Positions 9,346 to 21,822 of a stretch of 64,000 nt of DNA are shown here, piece after piece. The stretch's first letter is position 1. Each line of letters starts with the position of its first letter. The translations under genes were made by a program, and so were the position numbers. The stretch comes from Lithobates sylvaticus (taxonomy: Eukaryota > Chordata > Amphibia > Anura > Ranidae). The notes beneath the pieces were generated by a model. It saw nothing but the letters and a program-made list of their open reading frames with translations. It did no database searches and was not told the DNA's origin. Location of the stretch: NCBI GenBank assembly GCA_028564925.1, contig CM053029.1:609745486-609809485 (forward strand), given 5' to 3'.

Positions 9346-9760
9346 TAAATATATATGTATATGGGGGGTTAATGTAGCCAAACATATTTGCCTACCTAAA
9401 TATTTTTTTTATTGTTTCTTAATATACATTTTTATTTTTTTTAAGCACAACATGTATAATAAGTGTTCTACTTATATTTCTTATTATTGGATGACAAATC
9501 AAAAAAAGGGATTTGTATTTGTATTGTGTGTTTATTTTATTTTTTATTATAAATCCTTTTTATACCCAACATTTGCGTTTGTTATAGCTGAAGAGAGTCG
9601 GGCAGCTCAGGGAAGGTGTCGGATATAAATCCTGAGCTCAGGCAATAAACAGGTCAGCCTCCCCCGGGGGTCCTTACAGCCCGACAATGTGCAGATGTTT
9701 CTCCTCTGACAGGGAGAGAATACAAACAAACAACGGCACAGAATGATCCTTGAGCCCCGG
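9346..9760. other. Unassigned, possibly single-copy flank of the satellite
   Basis: AT-rich to about 9590, then ordinary composition with GCCTCCCCCGGGGGTCC. No gene, TIR or tandem array is recognised. Confidence 0.4.
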
Positions 9761-9763
9761 TTC

Positions 9764-12700
9764 ACACGCATGCGCTGCGGGACGCGCACCGCACAGACAC
9801 GGCATGTCATGTGCACACGGATGCGATGCGGGACGCGCACCGCACAGACACGGCATGTCATGTGCACACGGATGCGATGCGGGACGCGCACCGCACAGAC
9901 ACGGCATGTCATGTGCACACGGATGCGATGCGGGACGCGCACCGCACAGACACGGCATGTCATGTGCACACGGATGCGATGCGGGACGCGCACCGCACAG
10001 ACACGGCATGTCATGTGCACACGGATGCGATGCGGGACGCGCACCGCACAGACACGGCATGTCATGTGCACACGGATGCGATGCGGGACGCGCACCGCAC
10101 AAACACGGCATGTCATGTGCTCACGGATGCGATGCGGGACGCGCACCGCACAGACACGGCATGTCATGTGCACACGGATGCGATGCGGGACGCGCGCCGC
10201 ACAGACACGGCATGTCATGTGCACACGGATGCAATGCGGGACGCGCACCGCACAGACACGGCATGTCATGTGCACACGGATGCGATGCGGGACGCGCACC
10301 GCACAGACACGGCATGTCATGTGCACACGGATGCGATGCGGGACGCGCACCGCACAAACACGGCATGTCATGTGCTCACGGATGCGGGAGGCGCACCGCA
10401 CAAACACGGCATGTCATGTGCTCACGGATGCGATGCGGGACGCGCACCGCACAGACACGGCATGTCATGTGCACACGGATGCGATGCGGGACGCGCACCG
10501 CACAGACACGGCATGTCATGTGCACACGGATGCGATGCGGGACGCGCACCGCACAGACACGGCATGTCATGTGCACACGGATGCGATGCGGGACGCGCAC
10601 CGCACAGACACGGCATGTCATGTGCACACGGATGCGGGAGGCGCACCGCACAGACACGGCATGTCATGTGCACACGGATGCGATGCGGGACGCGCACCGC
10701 ACAGACACGGCATGTCATGTGCACACGGATGCGATGCGGGACGCGCACCGCACAGACACGGCATGTCATGTGCACACGGATGCGATGCGGGACGCGCGCC
10801 GCACAGACACGGCATGTCATGTGCACACGGATGCGATGCGGGACGCGCACCGCACAAACACGGCATGTCATGTGCTCACGGATGCGATGCGGGACGCGCA
10901 CCGCACAGACACGGCATGTCATGTGCACACGGATGCGATGCGGGACGCGCACCGCACAGACACGGCATGTCATGTGCACACGGATGCGATGCGGGACGCG
11001 CACCGCACAGACACGGCATGTCATGTGCACACGGATGCAATGCGGGACGCGCACCGCACAGACACGGCATGTCATGTGCACACGGATGCGATGCGGGACG
11101 CGCACCGCACAAACACGGCATGTCATGTGCTCACGGATGCGATGCGGGACGCGCACCGCACAGACACGGCATGTCATGTGCACACGGATGCGATGCGGGA
11201 CGCGCGCCGCACAGACACGGCATGTCATGTGCACACGGATGCAATGCGGGACGCGCACCGCACAGACACGGCATGTCATGTGCACACGGATGCAATGCGG
11301 GACGCGCACCGCACAGACACGGCATGTCATGTGCACACGGATGCGATGCGGGACGCGCACCGCACAAACACGGCATGTCATGTGCTCACGGATGCGATGC
11401 GGGACGCGCACCGCACAGACACGGCATGTCATGTGCACACGGATGCGATGCGGGACGCGCACCGCACAGACACGGCATGTCATGTGCACACGGATGCGAT
11501 GCGGGACGCGCACCGCACAGACACGGCATGTCATGTGCACACGGATGCGATGCGGGACGCGCACCGCACAGACACGGCATGTCATGTGCACACGGATGCG
11601 GGAGGCGCACCGCACAGACACGGCATGTCATGTGCACACGGATGCGATGCGGGACGCGCACCGCACAGACACGGCATGTCATGTGCACACGGATGCGATG
11701 CGGGACGCGCACCGCACAGACACGGCATGTCATGTGCACACGGATGCGATGCGGGACGCGCACCGCACAGACACGGCATGTCATGTGCACACGGATGCGA
11801 TGCGGGACGCGCACCGCACAGACACGGCATGTCATGTGCACACGGATGCGATGCGGGACGCGCACCGCACAGACACGGCATGTCATGTGCACACGGATGC
11901 GGGAGGCGCACCGCACAGACACGGCAGGTCATGTGCACACGGATGCGATGCGGGACGCGCACCGCACAGACACGGCATGTCATGTGCACACGGATGCGAT
12001 GCGGGACGCGCACCGCACAGACACGGCATGTCATGTGCACACGGATGCGATGCGGGACGCGCGCCGCACAGACACGGCATGTCATGTGCACACGGATGCG
12101 ATGCGGGACGCGCACCGCACAAACACGGCATGTCATGTGCTCACGGATGCGATGCGGGACGCGCACCGCACAGACACGGCATGTCATGTGCACACGGATG
12201 CGATGCGGGACGCGCACCGCACAGACACGGCATGTCATGTGCACACGGATGCGATGCGGGACGCGCACCGCACAGACACGGCATGTCATGTGCACACGGA
12301 TGCAATGCGGGACGCGCACCGCACAGACACGGCATGTCATGTGCACACGGATGCGATGCGGGACGCGCACCGCACAAACACGGCATGTCATGTGCTCACG
12401 GATGCGATGCGGGACGCGCACCGCACAGACACGGCATGTCATGTGCACACGGATGCGATGCGGGACGCGCTCCGCACAGACACGGCATGTCATGTGCACA
12501 CGGATGCAATGCGGGACGCGCACCGCACAGACACGGCATGTCATGTGCACACGGATGCTATGCGGGACGCGCACCGCACAGACACGGCATGTCATGTGCA
12601 CACGGATGCGATGCGGGACGCGCACCGCACAAACACGGCATGTCATGTGCTCACGGATGCGATGCGGGACGCGCACCGCACAGACACGGCATGTCATGTG

Positions 12701-15665
12701 CACACGGATGCGATGCGGGACGCGCACCGCACAGACACGGCATGTCATGTGCACACGGATGCGATGCGGGACGCGCACCGCACAGACACGGCATGTCATG
12801 TGCACACGGATGCGATGCGGGACGCGCACCGCACAGACACGGCATGTCATGTGCACACGGATGCGGGAGGCGCACCGCACAGACACGGCATGTCATGTGC
12901 ACACGGATGCGATGCGGGACGCGCACCGCACAGACACGGCATGTCATGTGCACACGGATGCGATGCGGGACGCGCACCGCACAGACACGGCATGTCATGT
13001 GCACACGGATGCGATGCGGGACGCGCACCGCACAGACACGGCATGTCATGTGCACACGGATGCGATGCGGGACGCGCACCGCACAGACACGGCATGTCAT
13101 GTGCACACGGATGCGATGCGGGACGCGCACCGCACAGACACGGCATGTCATGTGCACACGGATGCGACGCGGGACGCGCACCGCACAGACGCGGCATGTC
13201 ATGTGCACACGGAAGCGATGCGGGACGCGCACCGCACAGACGCGGCATGTCATGTGCACACGGATGCGACGCGGGACGCGCACCGCACAGACGCGGCATG
13301 TCATGTGCACACGGATGCGATGCGGGACGCGCACCGCACAGACACGGCATGTCATGTGCACACGGATGCAATGCGGGACGCGCGCCGCACAGACACGGCA
13401 TGTCATGTGCACACGGATGCGATGCGGGACGCGCACCGCACAGACACGGCATGTCATGTGCACACGGATGCGACGCGGGACGCGCACCGCACAGACGCGG
13501 CATGTCATGTGCACACGGATGCAATGCGGGACGCGCGCCGCACAGACACGGCATGTCATGTGCACACGGATGCGATGCGGGACGCGCACCGCACAGACCC
13601 GGCATGTCATGTGCTCACGGATGCGACGCGGGACGCGCACCGCACAGACACGGCATGTCATGTGCACACGGATGCGACGCGGGACGCGCACCGCACAGAC
13701 GCGGCATGTCATGTGCACACGGATGCAATGCGGGACGCGCGCCGCACAGACACGGCATGTCATGTGCACACGGATGCGATGCGGGACGCGCACCGCACAG
13801 ACACGGCATGTCATGTGCACACGGATGCGATGCGGGACGCGCACCGCACAGACACGGCATGTCATGTGCACACGGATGCGATGCGGGACGCGCACCGCAC
13901 AGACCCGGCATGTCATGTGCTCACGGATGCGACGCGGGACGCGCACCGCACAGACACGGCATGTCATGTGCACACGGATGCGACGCGGGACGCGCACCGC
14001 ACAGACACGGCATGTCATGTGCACACGGATGCGACGCGGGACGCGCACCGCACAGACGCGGCATGTCATGTGCACACGGATGCAATGCGGGACGCGCGCC
14101 ACACAGACCCGGCATGTCATGTGCACACGGATGCAATGCGGGACGCGCGCCACACAGACACGGCATGTCATGTGCACACGGATGCGATGCGGGACGCGCA
14201 CCGCACAGACATGGCATGTCATGTGCACACGGAAGCGATGCGGGACACGCACCGCACAGACACGGCATGTCATGTGCACACGGATGCGATGCGGGACGCG
14301 CACCGCACAGACGCAGCATGTCATGTGCACACGGAAGCGATGCGGGACGCGCACCGCACAGACGCGGCATGTCATGTGCACACGGATGCGACGCGGGACG
14401 CGCACCGCACAGACGCGGCATGTCATGTGCACACGGATGCAATGCGGGACGCGCACCGCACAGACACGGCATGTCATGTGCACACGGATGCGATGCGGGA
14501 CGCGCACCGCACAGACACGGCATGTCATGTGCACACGGATGCGATGCGGGACGCGCACCGCACAGACCCGGCATGTCATGTGCTCACGGATGCGACGCGG
14601 GACGCGCACCGCACAGACACGGCATGTCATGTGCACACGGATGCGACGCGGGACGCGCACCGCACAGACACGGCATGTCATGTGCACACGGATGCGACGC
14701 GGGACGCGCACCGCACAGACGCGGCATGTCATGTGCACACGGATGCAATGCGGGACGCGCGCCACACAGACCCGGCATGTCATGTGCACACGGATGCAAT
14801 GCGGGACGCGCGCCTCACAGACACGGCATGTCATGTGCACACGGATGCGATGCGGGACGCGCACCGCACAGACATGGCATGTCATGTGCACACGGAAGCG
14901 ATGCGGGACACGCACCGCACAGACACGGCATGTCATGTGCACACGGATGCGATGCGGGACGCGCACCGCACAGACGCAGCATGTCATGTGCACACGGAAG
15001 CGATGCGGGACGCGCACCGCACAGACGCGGCATGTCATGTGCACACGGATGCGACGCGGGACGCGCACCGCACAGACGCGGCATGTCATGTGCACACGGA
15101 TGCAATGCGGGACGCGCGCCGCACAGACACGGCATGTCATGTGCACACGGATGCGATGCGGGACGCGCACCGCACAGACACGGCATGTCATGTGCACACG
15201 GATGCGATGCGGGACGCGCACCGCACAGACACGGCATGTCATGTGCACACGGATGCGATGCGGGACGCGCATCGCACAGACACGGCATGTCATGTGCACA
15301 CGGATGCGATGCGGGACGCGCACCGCACAGACACGGCATGTCATGTGCACACGGATGCGATGCGGGAGGCGCACCGCACAGACACGGCATGTCATGTGCA
15401 CACGGATGCGATGTGGGACGCGCACCGCAAAGACGCGGCATGTCATGTGCACACACATGCGCTGCGGGACGCGCACCGCACAGACGCGGCATGTCATGTG
15501 CACACGCATGCGCTGCGGGACACGCACAGACACCGCATGGGATATGCACACACATGCGATGCGGGACACGCACCGCACAGACACGGCATGTCATGTGCAC
15601 ACGCATGCGCTGCGGGACACGCACCGCACAGACGCGGCATGTCATGTGCACACGGATGCGGTGCG
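9764..15665. repeat. 51-bp satellite array, about 116 monomers, with higher-order structure
   Basis: The monomer contains GATGCGATGCGGGACGCGCA, CCGCACAGACACGGCATGTC and ATGTGCACACG. At five places a 46-bp variant (GATGCGGGAGGCGCACC) is missing 5 bases: 10381, 10631, 11595, 11896 and 12860. Spacings of 250, 964, 301 and 964 give a higher-order period of 1,265 bp. From about 13150 variant monomers (CGACGC, GGAAGCG, CGCGGC) dominate and a 663-bp block is duplicated. Because 51 is divisible by three and the unit has no stop in any forward frame, three overlapping frames of about 2,000 codons stay open. These are repeat artefacts, not genes. The outermost monomers at both edges are the most diverged. 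Confidence 0.95.
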
Positions 15666-16165
15666 ATTCCGGTGCGAATCACATGCTGTGTTTTCCACCC
15701 CCCAGTCTGAGCCTCGCCCTCGGCTCAGAGGTAAAATGTAATAATAAAAACATAAAGATTATCCAACTTCAAAAGCAGAAATTGAATATTCTGCTTTTTT
15801 TCCCCTCTTATTTTACCCGGTGATCCGGCCCATAAAACACCCGTCTTTTCTCAGGGTGGTTCCTCTATGTATGGAGGAGCAGCGGTGCGATCCTGTAACC
15901 AATATGCCCGGTGGGCACACAGTAGATCACGGTGCTCAGTACCCAGACACTGATCGAACGGACCAATCATAGCGATCACATGATTACAATGTAAGCAAAA
16001 CGGTCAGAAATGGCTTCCACTCATGACAACTTGCTTACTGTTGTGATGCTGAGATTGACCCACAGCTATCACATGGTACCCGGCACCTGATTAGCTGTAG
16101 CCAATCACAGCATCACAATAGTAAGCGAGCTGTCATGAATGGATGCCATTCATGACAGTACAACT
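15666..16165. other. Unassigned flank of the satellite
   Basis: No gene is recognised. The part at 15810-15870 (ACCCGGTGATCCGGCCC, TGGTTCCTCTATGTATGGAG) resembles 62975-63045, so it may be a dispersed repeat. An inverted pair at about 16000-16160 (GCTTCCACTCATGACA against TGTCATGAATGGATGCC) suggests a small fold-back. Confidence 0.4.
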
Positions 16166-16167
16166 AT

Positions 16168-16745
16168 TGCTTATAATAAATCTTGAATAATAATAATAAT
16201 AATAATAGTAATACAAATAAATAATAATAATTAATAAATAATTATAATAATAATAACAATAATATTTAAAAAAACAATGATAATTATTATTAATAATAAT
16301 AATAATAATAATTAATAAATAATGCTAATAAATCATAATAATAAAATAATAATACTAATTAATAATAATTAATAACATTTTGTATAATAATAATATTAAA
16401 AATAATAATAAAATAATAATAAATGAATAATTAAATAATAATAACAATAATAATAAAAAACTAATGATAATAATTAATAACAACAATTAATAAATAATAC
16501 TAATAAATAAATAATAATAATACATAATAATAAATAAATAATAATAATTATTAACAATAATTAATAAATAATACTAATAAATAATAAATAAGTAATACAT
16601 TAATAATAATAATAATAATAATAATTTAAATAAATAATAATAATATAAATAAAATAATAATAATAATTAATAATCAATTACATTTTGTATAATAATAATA
16701 AATAATAATAATAATAATAAATAAATAATAATTAAAGTTATACAC
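16168..16745. repeat. (TAA)n-rich microsatellite
   Basis: Nearly pure AATAAT/AATAAATAAT motifs interrupted by ATTAAT and CATTTTGTAT words. It encodes nothing. Confidence 0.95.
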
Positions 16746-16797
16746 AATACTAATGTAAAAGAAAAAAAATCCCTGCCCCCCCCCCCCCCCCGACAGT

Positions 16798-18262
16798 ATA
16801 GTTTTTTAATACTATATAATAAAAATGTTTTTTAATACTATATAATAAAAATGTTTTTTTAATACTATATACTGTAATAAAAAATGTTTTTTAATACTAT
16901 ATAATACAAATGTTTTTTAATACTATATTTTGTAATAAAAATTTTAATACTATATAATAAAAATGTTTTTTAATACTATATAATAAAGTTTTTTAATATT
17001 ATATACTGTAATAAAAAAATGTTTTAATACTATATACTGTAATAAATTTGTTTTAATACTATATAATAAAAATGTGTTTAAATACTATATAATAAAAATG
17101 TTTTTTTAATACTATATACTGTAATAAAAATGTTTTTTAATACTATATAATAAAAATGCGTTTTAATACTATGTAATAAAAAAGTTTTTTAATACTATAT
17201 AATAAAAATGTTTTTTAATACTATATTCTGTAATAAAAATGTTTAATACTATATAATAAAAATGTTTTTTAATACTATATAATAAAAATGTTTTTAATAC
17301 TATATACTGTAATAAAAATGTTTTTTAATACTATATAATACAAATGTTTTTTAATACTATATAATAAAAAAAGTTTTTTAATATTATATACTGTAATAAA
17401 AAAATGTTTTAATACTATATACTGTAATAAATTTTTTTTAATACTATATAATAAAAATGTGTTTTAATACTATATAATAAAAATGTTTTTTTAATACTAT
17501 ATACTGTAATAAAAATGTTTTTTAATACTATATAATACAAATGTTTTTTAATATATACTGTAAAAAATATGTTTTTTAATACTATATACTGTAATAAAAA
17601 TTTTTTTTAATACTATATAATAAAAATGTCTTTTTAATACTATATACTGTAATAAAAATGTTTTTTAATACTATATAATAAATTTTTTTAATACTATATA
17701 CTGTAATAAAAATGATTTTTAATACAATATAATAAAAATGTTTTTTAATACAATATAATAAAAATGTTTTTTAATACTATATAATAAAAAAGTTTTTTTT
17801 AATATTATATACTGTAATAAAAAAATGTTTTAATACTATATACTGTAATAAAAATTTTTTTAATACTATATAATAAAAATGTGTTTTAATACTATATAAT
17901 AAAAATGTTTTTTAATACTATATACTGTAATAAAAATGTTTTTTTAATACTATATAATACAAATGTTTTTTAATATATACTGTAAAAAATATGTTTTTTA
18001 ATACTATATACTGTAATAAAAATGTTTTTTAATACTATATAATAAAAATGTCTTTTTAATACTATATACTGTAATAAAAATGTGTTTTAATACTATATAA
18101 TAAAATTTTTTTAATACTATATACTGTAATAAAAATGATTTTTAATACAATATAATAAAAATGTTTTTTAATACAATATAATAAAAATTTTTTTAATACT
18201 ATATAATAAAAATGTTTTTTAATATTATATACTGTATTAAATTTTTTTTAATACTATAATAA
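16798..18262. repeat. AT-rich array mixing about 26-bp and 31-bp units
   Basis: The core AATACTATATAATAAAAATG alternates with a longer form containing ACTATATACTGTAATAAAAA. Poly-T of variable length separates units. Blocks recur: the run of units from about 17100 is echoed at about 17460 and again after 17870, showing higher-order duplication. A C-run at 16778-16791 sits at the left edge. Confidence 0.95.
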
Positions 18263-18990
18263 AAATGTTTTTACATAATGAATTTACTTTTCAGTATCAA
18301 ACTGACAAGGATGATGAAAATGCCACGATTTGCATACATTTGCCGCCGTGCGTCCTGCGGGGGAGGTGTAATTGTGTGTAAACATTGTTTGCGCGGTTAA
18401 TTTTACACCTGAGCGTGTCCCGTCCCGCTGTCACACCCCCCCCCCCCCCCACGGTGGAGCCGCGGATTCTGAAGACCGGTCACGACTGCTCCGCTCCCCG
18501 GGAGAACGCAACGTGCGTCTGCTTCATTTTCTTTGACGTCCACTGTAACCGCGCGTCAGGGTTTTGCCGGTTGCGGTGTCTCCCCACAGGGTGAACTTAA
18601 TTAATCTGAAATGTCAGCAGAACACAGAGAAGAAATAGTGCGCACAAATCCCCGCTACCCCGAGCGCGGGGGGACCGCCGAGGAAAAAGAGTAACCTTTC
18701 CGCTGATTGATCCCCTCCCCCCACTGGAAGCTCTTCGTTGTTTTGTAACAAACAAACAAAAGAAGTAAATTGTTTACTTTGTTTAATTCTTTCTTTTGGG
18801 GGCGTTGAGGAAGCAGCTGGTAATTCCGGGCGGCAGATTCTCTTCATTCACCCGCGACCTTCCTCTGTTTGAATACGGAATTTCCACTCTAGAATACGGA
18901 TCTCAAAGGAAAACGTTCTTCTAATAATTATCCAATAAAATATTTATCGCCGCTACTTCTGGATACATTTTTTACATTAGCTACACTTTA
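18263..18990. other. Apparently unique sequence, no gene recognised
   Basis: This is one of the few stretches without a visible repeat. It is GC-moderate with intact CpGs, a C-run at 18437-18450, and AT-rich clusters such as AACTTAATTAATCTG (about 18595) and TAATAATTATCCAATAAAAT (about 18920) that resemble homeodomain-type sites. No convincing open frame or splice structure is seen. A conserved non-coding element is possible but unproven. Confidence 0.35.
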
Positions 18991-18995
18991 ACCGC

Positions 18996-19442
18996 TTAAA
19001 GCGGCACAACAAACCCCCCACCCCCCACCAAAAAAAGAAAATTCAGCAGCTACAAATAACTGTAGCTGCTGACTTTCGCTATTAAGGGGCTTACCTGTCC
19101 AGGGATCCCGCTGTGTCCTCACCCGAGCCGATCCTTGAATCGGCTCTCGGGTGCTGGCGCCGCCATCTTGGGTAAGGGAAGCCAGCAGTAAAGTCTTGCG
19201 GCTTCGCGGCTGGTTTCCTACTGCCCATGCGTGAATCGCGCCGCGTTTTCTTAGTGGGCCGGCTGCCGCGAGGGGCGCGAACTTCCGGCTGAGTTCGCCG
19301 CGGCAAACTCAGCAGGAAGTGGGAGCGGGTACCTGTCAAAAGCAGGTACCCGCTCCGACCTTACAAGGTGCCAAATGTGGTACCGGAGGGGGGGGGAGGT
19401 TGACAAGCGGAGCTTCCCCTTTTGGGTGGAGCTCTGTTTTAA
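18996..19442. mobile_element. TTAA-flanked MITE, AGCGG family, copy 1
   Basis: TTAA is present at both ends with AGCGGC inward on the left and AGCTCTGTT on the right. A full relative lies at 46386-46782, sharing GTAGCTGCTGACTTT, GGCTCTCGGGTGCTGGC, TGCGGCTTCGCGGCTGG and TCAAAAGCAGGTACC. Non-coding, about 440 bp. TTAA use suggests a piggyBac-type element. Confidence 0.7.
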
Positions 19443-19492
19443 GGACCTATACAGTGTCTGTTTAAGGAACTATACTGTTTTAAGGACCTATA

Positions 19493-20056
19493 CAGTGGCG
19501 ACCGGTGGTGATTTTTTTTGGGGGGGTGGCGGCAGGCGGTACCACCCCCCACAATCGGTCGGGTCTGGAGCACTTACCCCACCTATGGTGGGCAGCGCGT
19601 CTCACCGGCGCCTTCCCTTGCGCGGCGGCAATGGTTTTACCTTCCCCCGCCCTCTAAGGACATTGCGGTGGCTTCCGTTTCCTCCCTCTTCCTCGGCGGC
19701 CAATTGGGACCTGCTTCTGATTGGCCGGATTGAGGATCAGTGTTTCAATAGCGAATATTCATTCGCTGTTGTAACACCTGGGTGGGCTCATGGCGCAATG
19801 CTCTGCGCTCCGAGCCCACCCTATTTTAAAGCCTATTAGAGCCTATGGCTATAATTAGGTGCTTAAAAAAACACCCCCCCCGCCGCTGGAATTCAGGCGC
19901 CCGGCGTCCGAAAAGGGGCCGGACGCCTGAATAGGGAGTGGCCACGGCGGCCGTGGATAGATTAATTCATAGTATGAGCTCTATCTATTCATATAGGGGG
20001 TGGCATGGATATAGGGGGCGGCACCCAAGTGCCCCCTAATAGACGGGCCGCCACTG
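19493..20056 (+). mobile_element. hAT MITE, CAGTGGCG family, copy 1
   Basis: The ends are CAGTGGCG and CGCCACTG. The flanking octamers GACCTATA and GCACTATA match at six of eight positions, a decayed target duplication. The inverted relative at 49218-49857 shares CTTTTTCGGAC-type ends and GCACCTAATTATAGCC-like blocks. No transposase. Confidence 0.7.
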
Positions 20057-20384
20057 GCACTATAGCAGTATGCTACAAGGAAGCATGTGCAGAACCACGT
20101 ATGTATACGTAATTCTGCACTCCCGCCTAGGGGTTGCACACGCGTGCCGCCTCTGCTGATTACTCACAGCAGAAGCCGATCTGCAGGTGCCGGGCACTGA
20201 ATGTCTGCTGGCACCCGTCGATCATCGGGCAGAGACACAGAATGGAGCTCTGCTTATGTAAACAAGGCTAGGCTCCGTTCCGATAGGGGGGAGGGGGAAG
20301 GGATGGGTTTTGCGTCACTGCAAAGCACGGGATGAAATCCATCAGTTCCCTGAGTGAAAGCAGCACACTCAGTACACACATAAA

Positions 20385-20980
20385 CAGAGGCAAAATTAGG
20401 CGATGGCCTAAGGCCTCGCCCTCTCAGGGGCCTCCCACGGCCAGCTAGTTTACCTAATTAGAGAGCCGCCTCTTCCAGCAGCACAGTCCTGTGTCCTCTC
20501 ACTGCTACAGGGAGAGACAGGCTGCGGTGAAAGTTACTTTGTGATCGGAGCTCACATACAGCTCCGGATCACAGACAGGGAGAGCCGCTCAGCAGAGCCA
20601 CCTCTGACAGATCTCCCCCTCCCCCTGCTGCCCGCACAGCCAGACAGGAGAGGAGAGAGCTGCTTCTGCTCCTCCTCCTCCAGCTCTCTCCTCCTGTGTC
20701 TGCCCAGCCCACTCTCCTCGGCAGTGTTCTCTGTTCTGTCTCCTTTCTTTCTTTCCTTCAACGTTTCCTTTCTTTCTTTCCTTCTCTCTTTCTTACTTTC
20801 CTACCATCTTTCCTTTCTTTCTTTCTTCCCGTCCACCTTTCTTTCTTTCTTTCTTTCTTTCTTTCCTTTCTTTCCACCTTTCTTTCTTTCTTTCTTTCTT
20901 CTTTTCTTTCTTTCTTTCTTTTTTTCTTTCTTTCTTTCCTTCTGTTTCTTTCTTTCCTACCACCTTTCCTTTCTTTCCTC

Positions 20981-21011
<31 letters not shown>

Positions 21012-21454
21012 TTTCTTCTCTCTCTTTCCTTCTTTCTTTCTTTCCTTATTTATCTTTCTTTCTTTCCTTCCATCTTTTCTTTTTTTCTTTCCTTCTCTCT
21101 CTCTCTTTCTTTCTTTCCATCTTTCCTTTCTTTCCTCCTCTCTTTCCTTCTTTCCTACCATCTTTCCTTTCTTTCTTTCGTTTCTTTCTTTCTTCCCGTC
21201 CACCTTTCCTTTCTTTCTTTCTTTCCTTTTCCTTTCTTTCTTTCTTTTTCTTCTCTCTTTCTTTCTTTCCTTCCATCTTTCTTTCTTTCCTTATTTTCTT
21301 TCTTTCTTTCCTTCCATCTTGTCTTTCCTTATTTCTCTTTCATTCTTTCCTTCCATCTTGTCTTTCTTTCTTTTTCTTTCTTTCTTTCCTTCCATCTTTT
21401 CTTTTTTTCTTTCCTTCTCTCTCTCTTTCTTTCTTTCTTTCCATCTTTCCTACC

Positions 21455-21485
<31 letters not shown>

Positions 21486-21822
21486 CTTACACCTTTCCTT
21501 CCTTTCTTTCTCTTCCCTTCTTTCTTACCATCTTTCCTTTCTTTCTTTCTTTCCTTACACCTTTCCTTCCTTTCTTCTTTCTTTCTCTTCCTTCCTTCCT
21601 TCCTTCTCTTTCTGTGACAGCCTGCCCTCTGTACTGTACTGTGTCCACTTACCTGCCCCCTGTACTGTTCCCTCCTGCGCCCTGTACTGTCCACTCCCCT
21701 ATACTATCCCCTCCTAATACAGTTAATTTTCGTTCCTTGAATAATTTTTCCTATTATGGGAGTGAGTGGGGCCTCATGTCTAAGTTTTGCCTAAGGCCTC
21801 ACAAAGTCTAGAGCCGCCTCTG
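20385..21822. mobile_element. hAT element, CAGAGG family, expanded by a pyrimidine tract
   Basis: It begins CAGAGGCAAAATTAGGCG and ends AGAGCCGCCTCTG. The 8-bp duplication CACATAAA is exact (20377-20384 and 21823-21830). The right-hand 100 bases match the right half of the 193-bp relative at 788-980 (GCCTAAGGCCTCACAAAG). The extra length is an internal block of about 200 bp plus an 870-bp TTTC/TTCC tract. The unoccupied target survives near 52005. Confidence 0.92.
20741..21615. repeat. (TTTC)n/(TTCC)n polypyrimidine microsatellite
   Basis: About 870 bases on the plus strand are almost purely C and T, with sparse ACC, CATC and TTATT interruptions. Blocks such as TACCATCTTTCC recur, showing block duplication. 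The tract creates Phe/Ser/Leu-rich frames on the plus strand and Lys/Glu-rich frames on the minus strand, none of them genes. It could form triplex DNA. Confidence 0.95.

Noticed and set aside
12651-15584. A 977-codon Arg/Val/Cys-rich frame on the minus strand
   Set aside because: It is the reverse reading of the same satellite.
9743-15823. Open frames of about 2,000 codons in all three forward frames
   Set aside because: They are produced by the 51-bp satellite, whose unit is a multiple of three without stops. No domain, start context or splice signal supports a protein.
21319-21717. Origin-like or regulatory pyrimidine element
   Set aside because: Nothing beyond base composition supports a function.
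20541-21811. Phe/Ser/Leu-rich frames and opposing Lys/Glu-rich frames that look like membrane or coiled-coil proteins
   Set aside because: They arise from the TTTC/TTCC microsatellite inside a hAT element.
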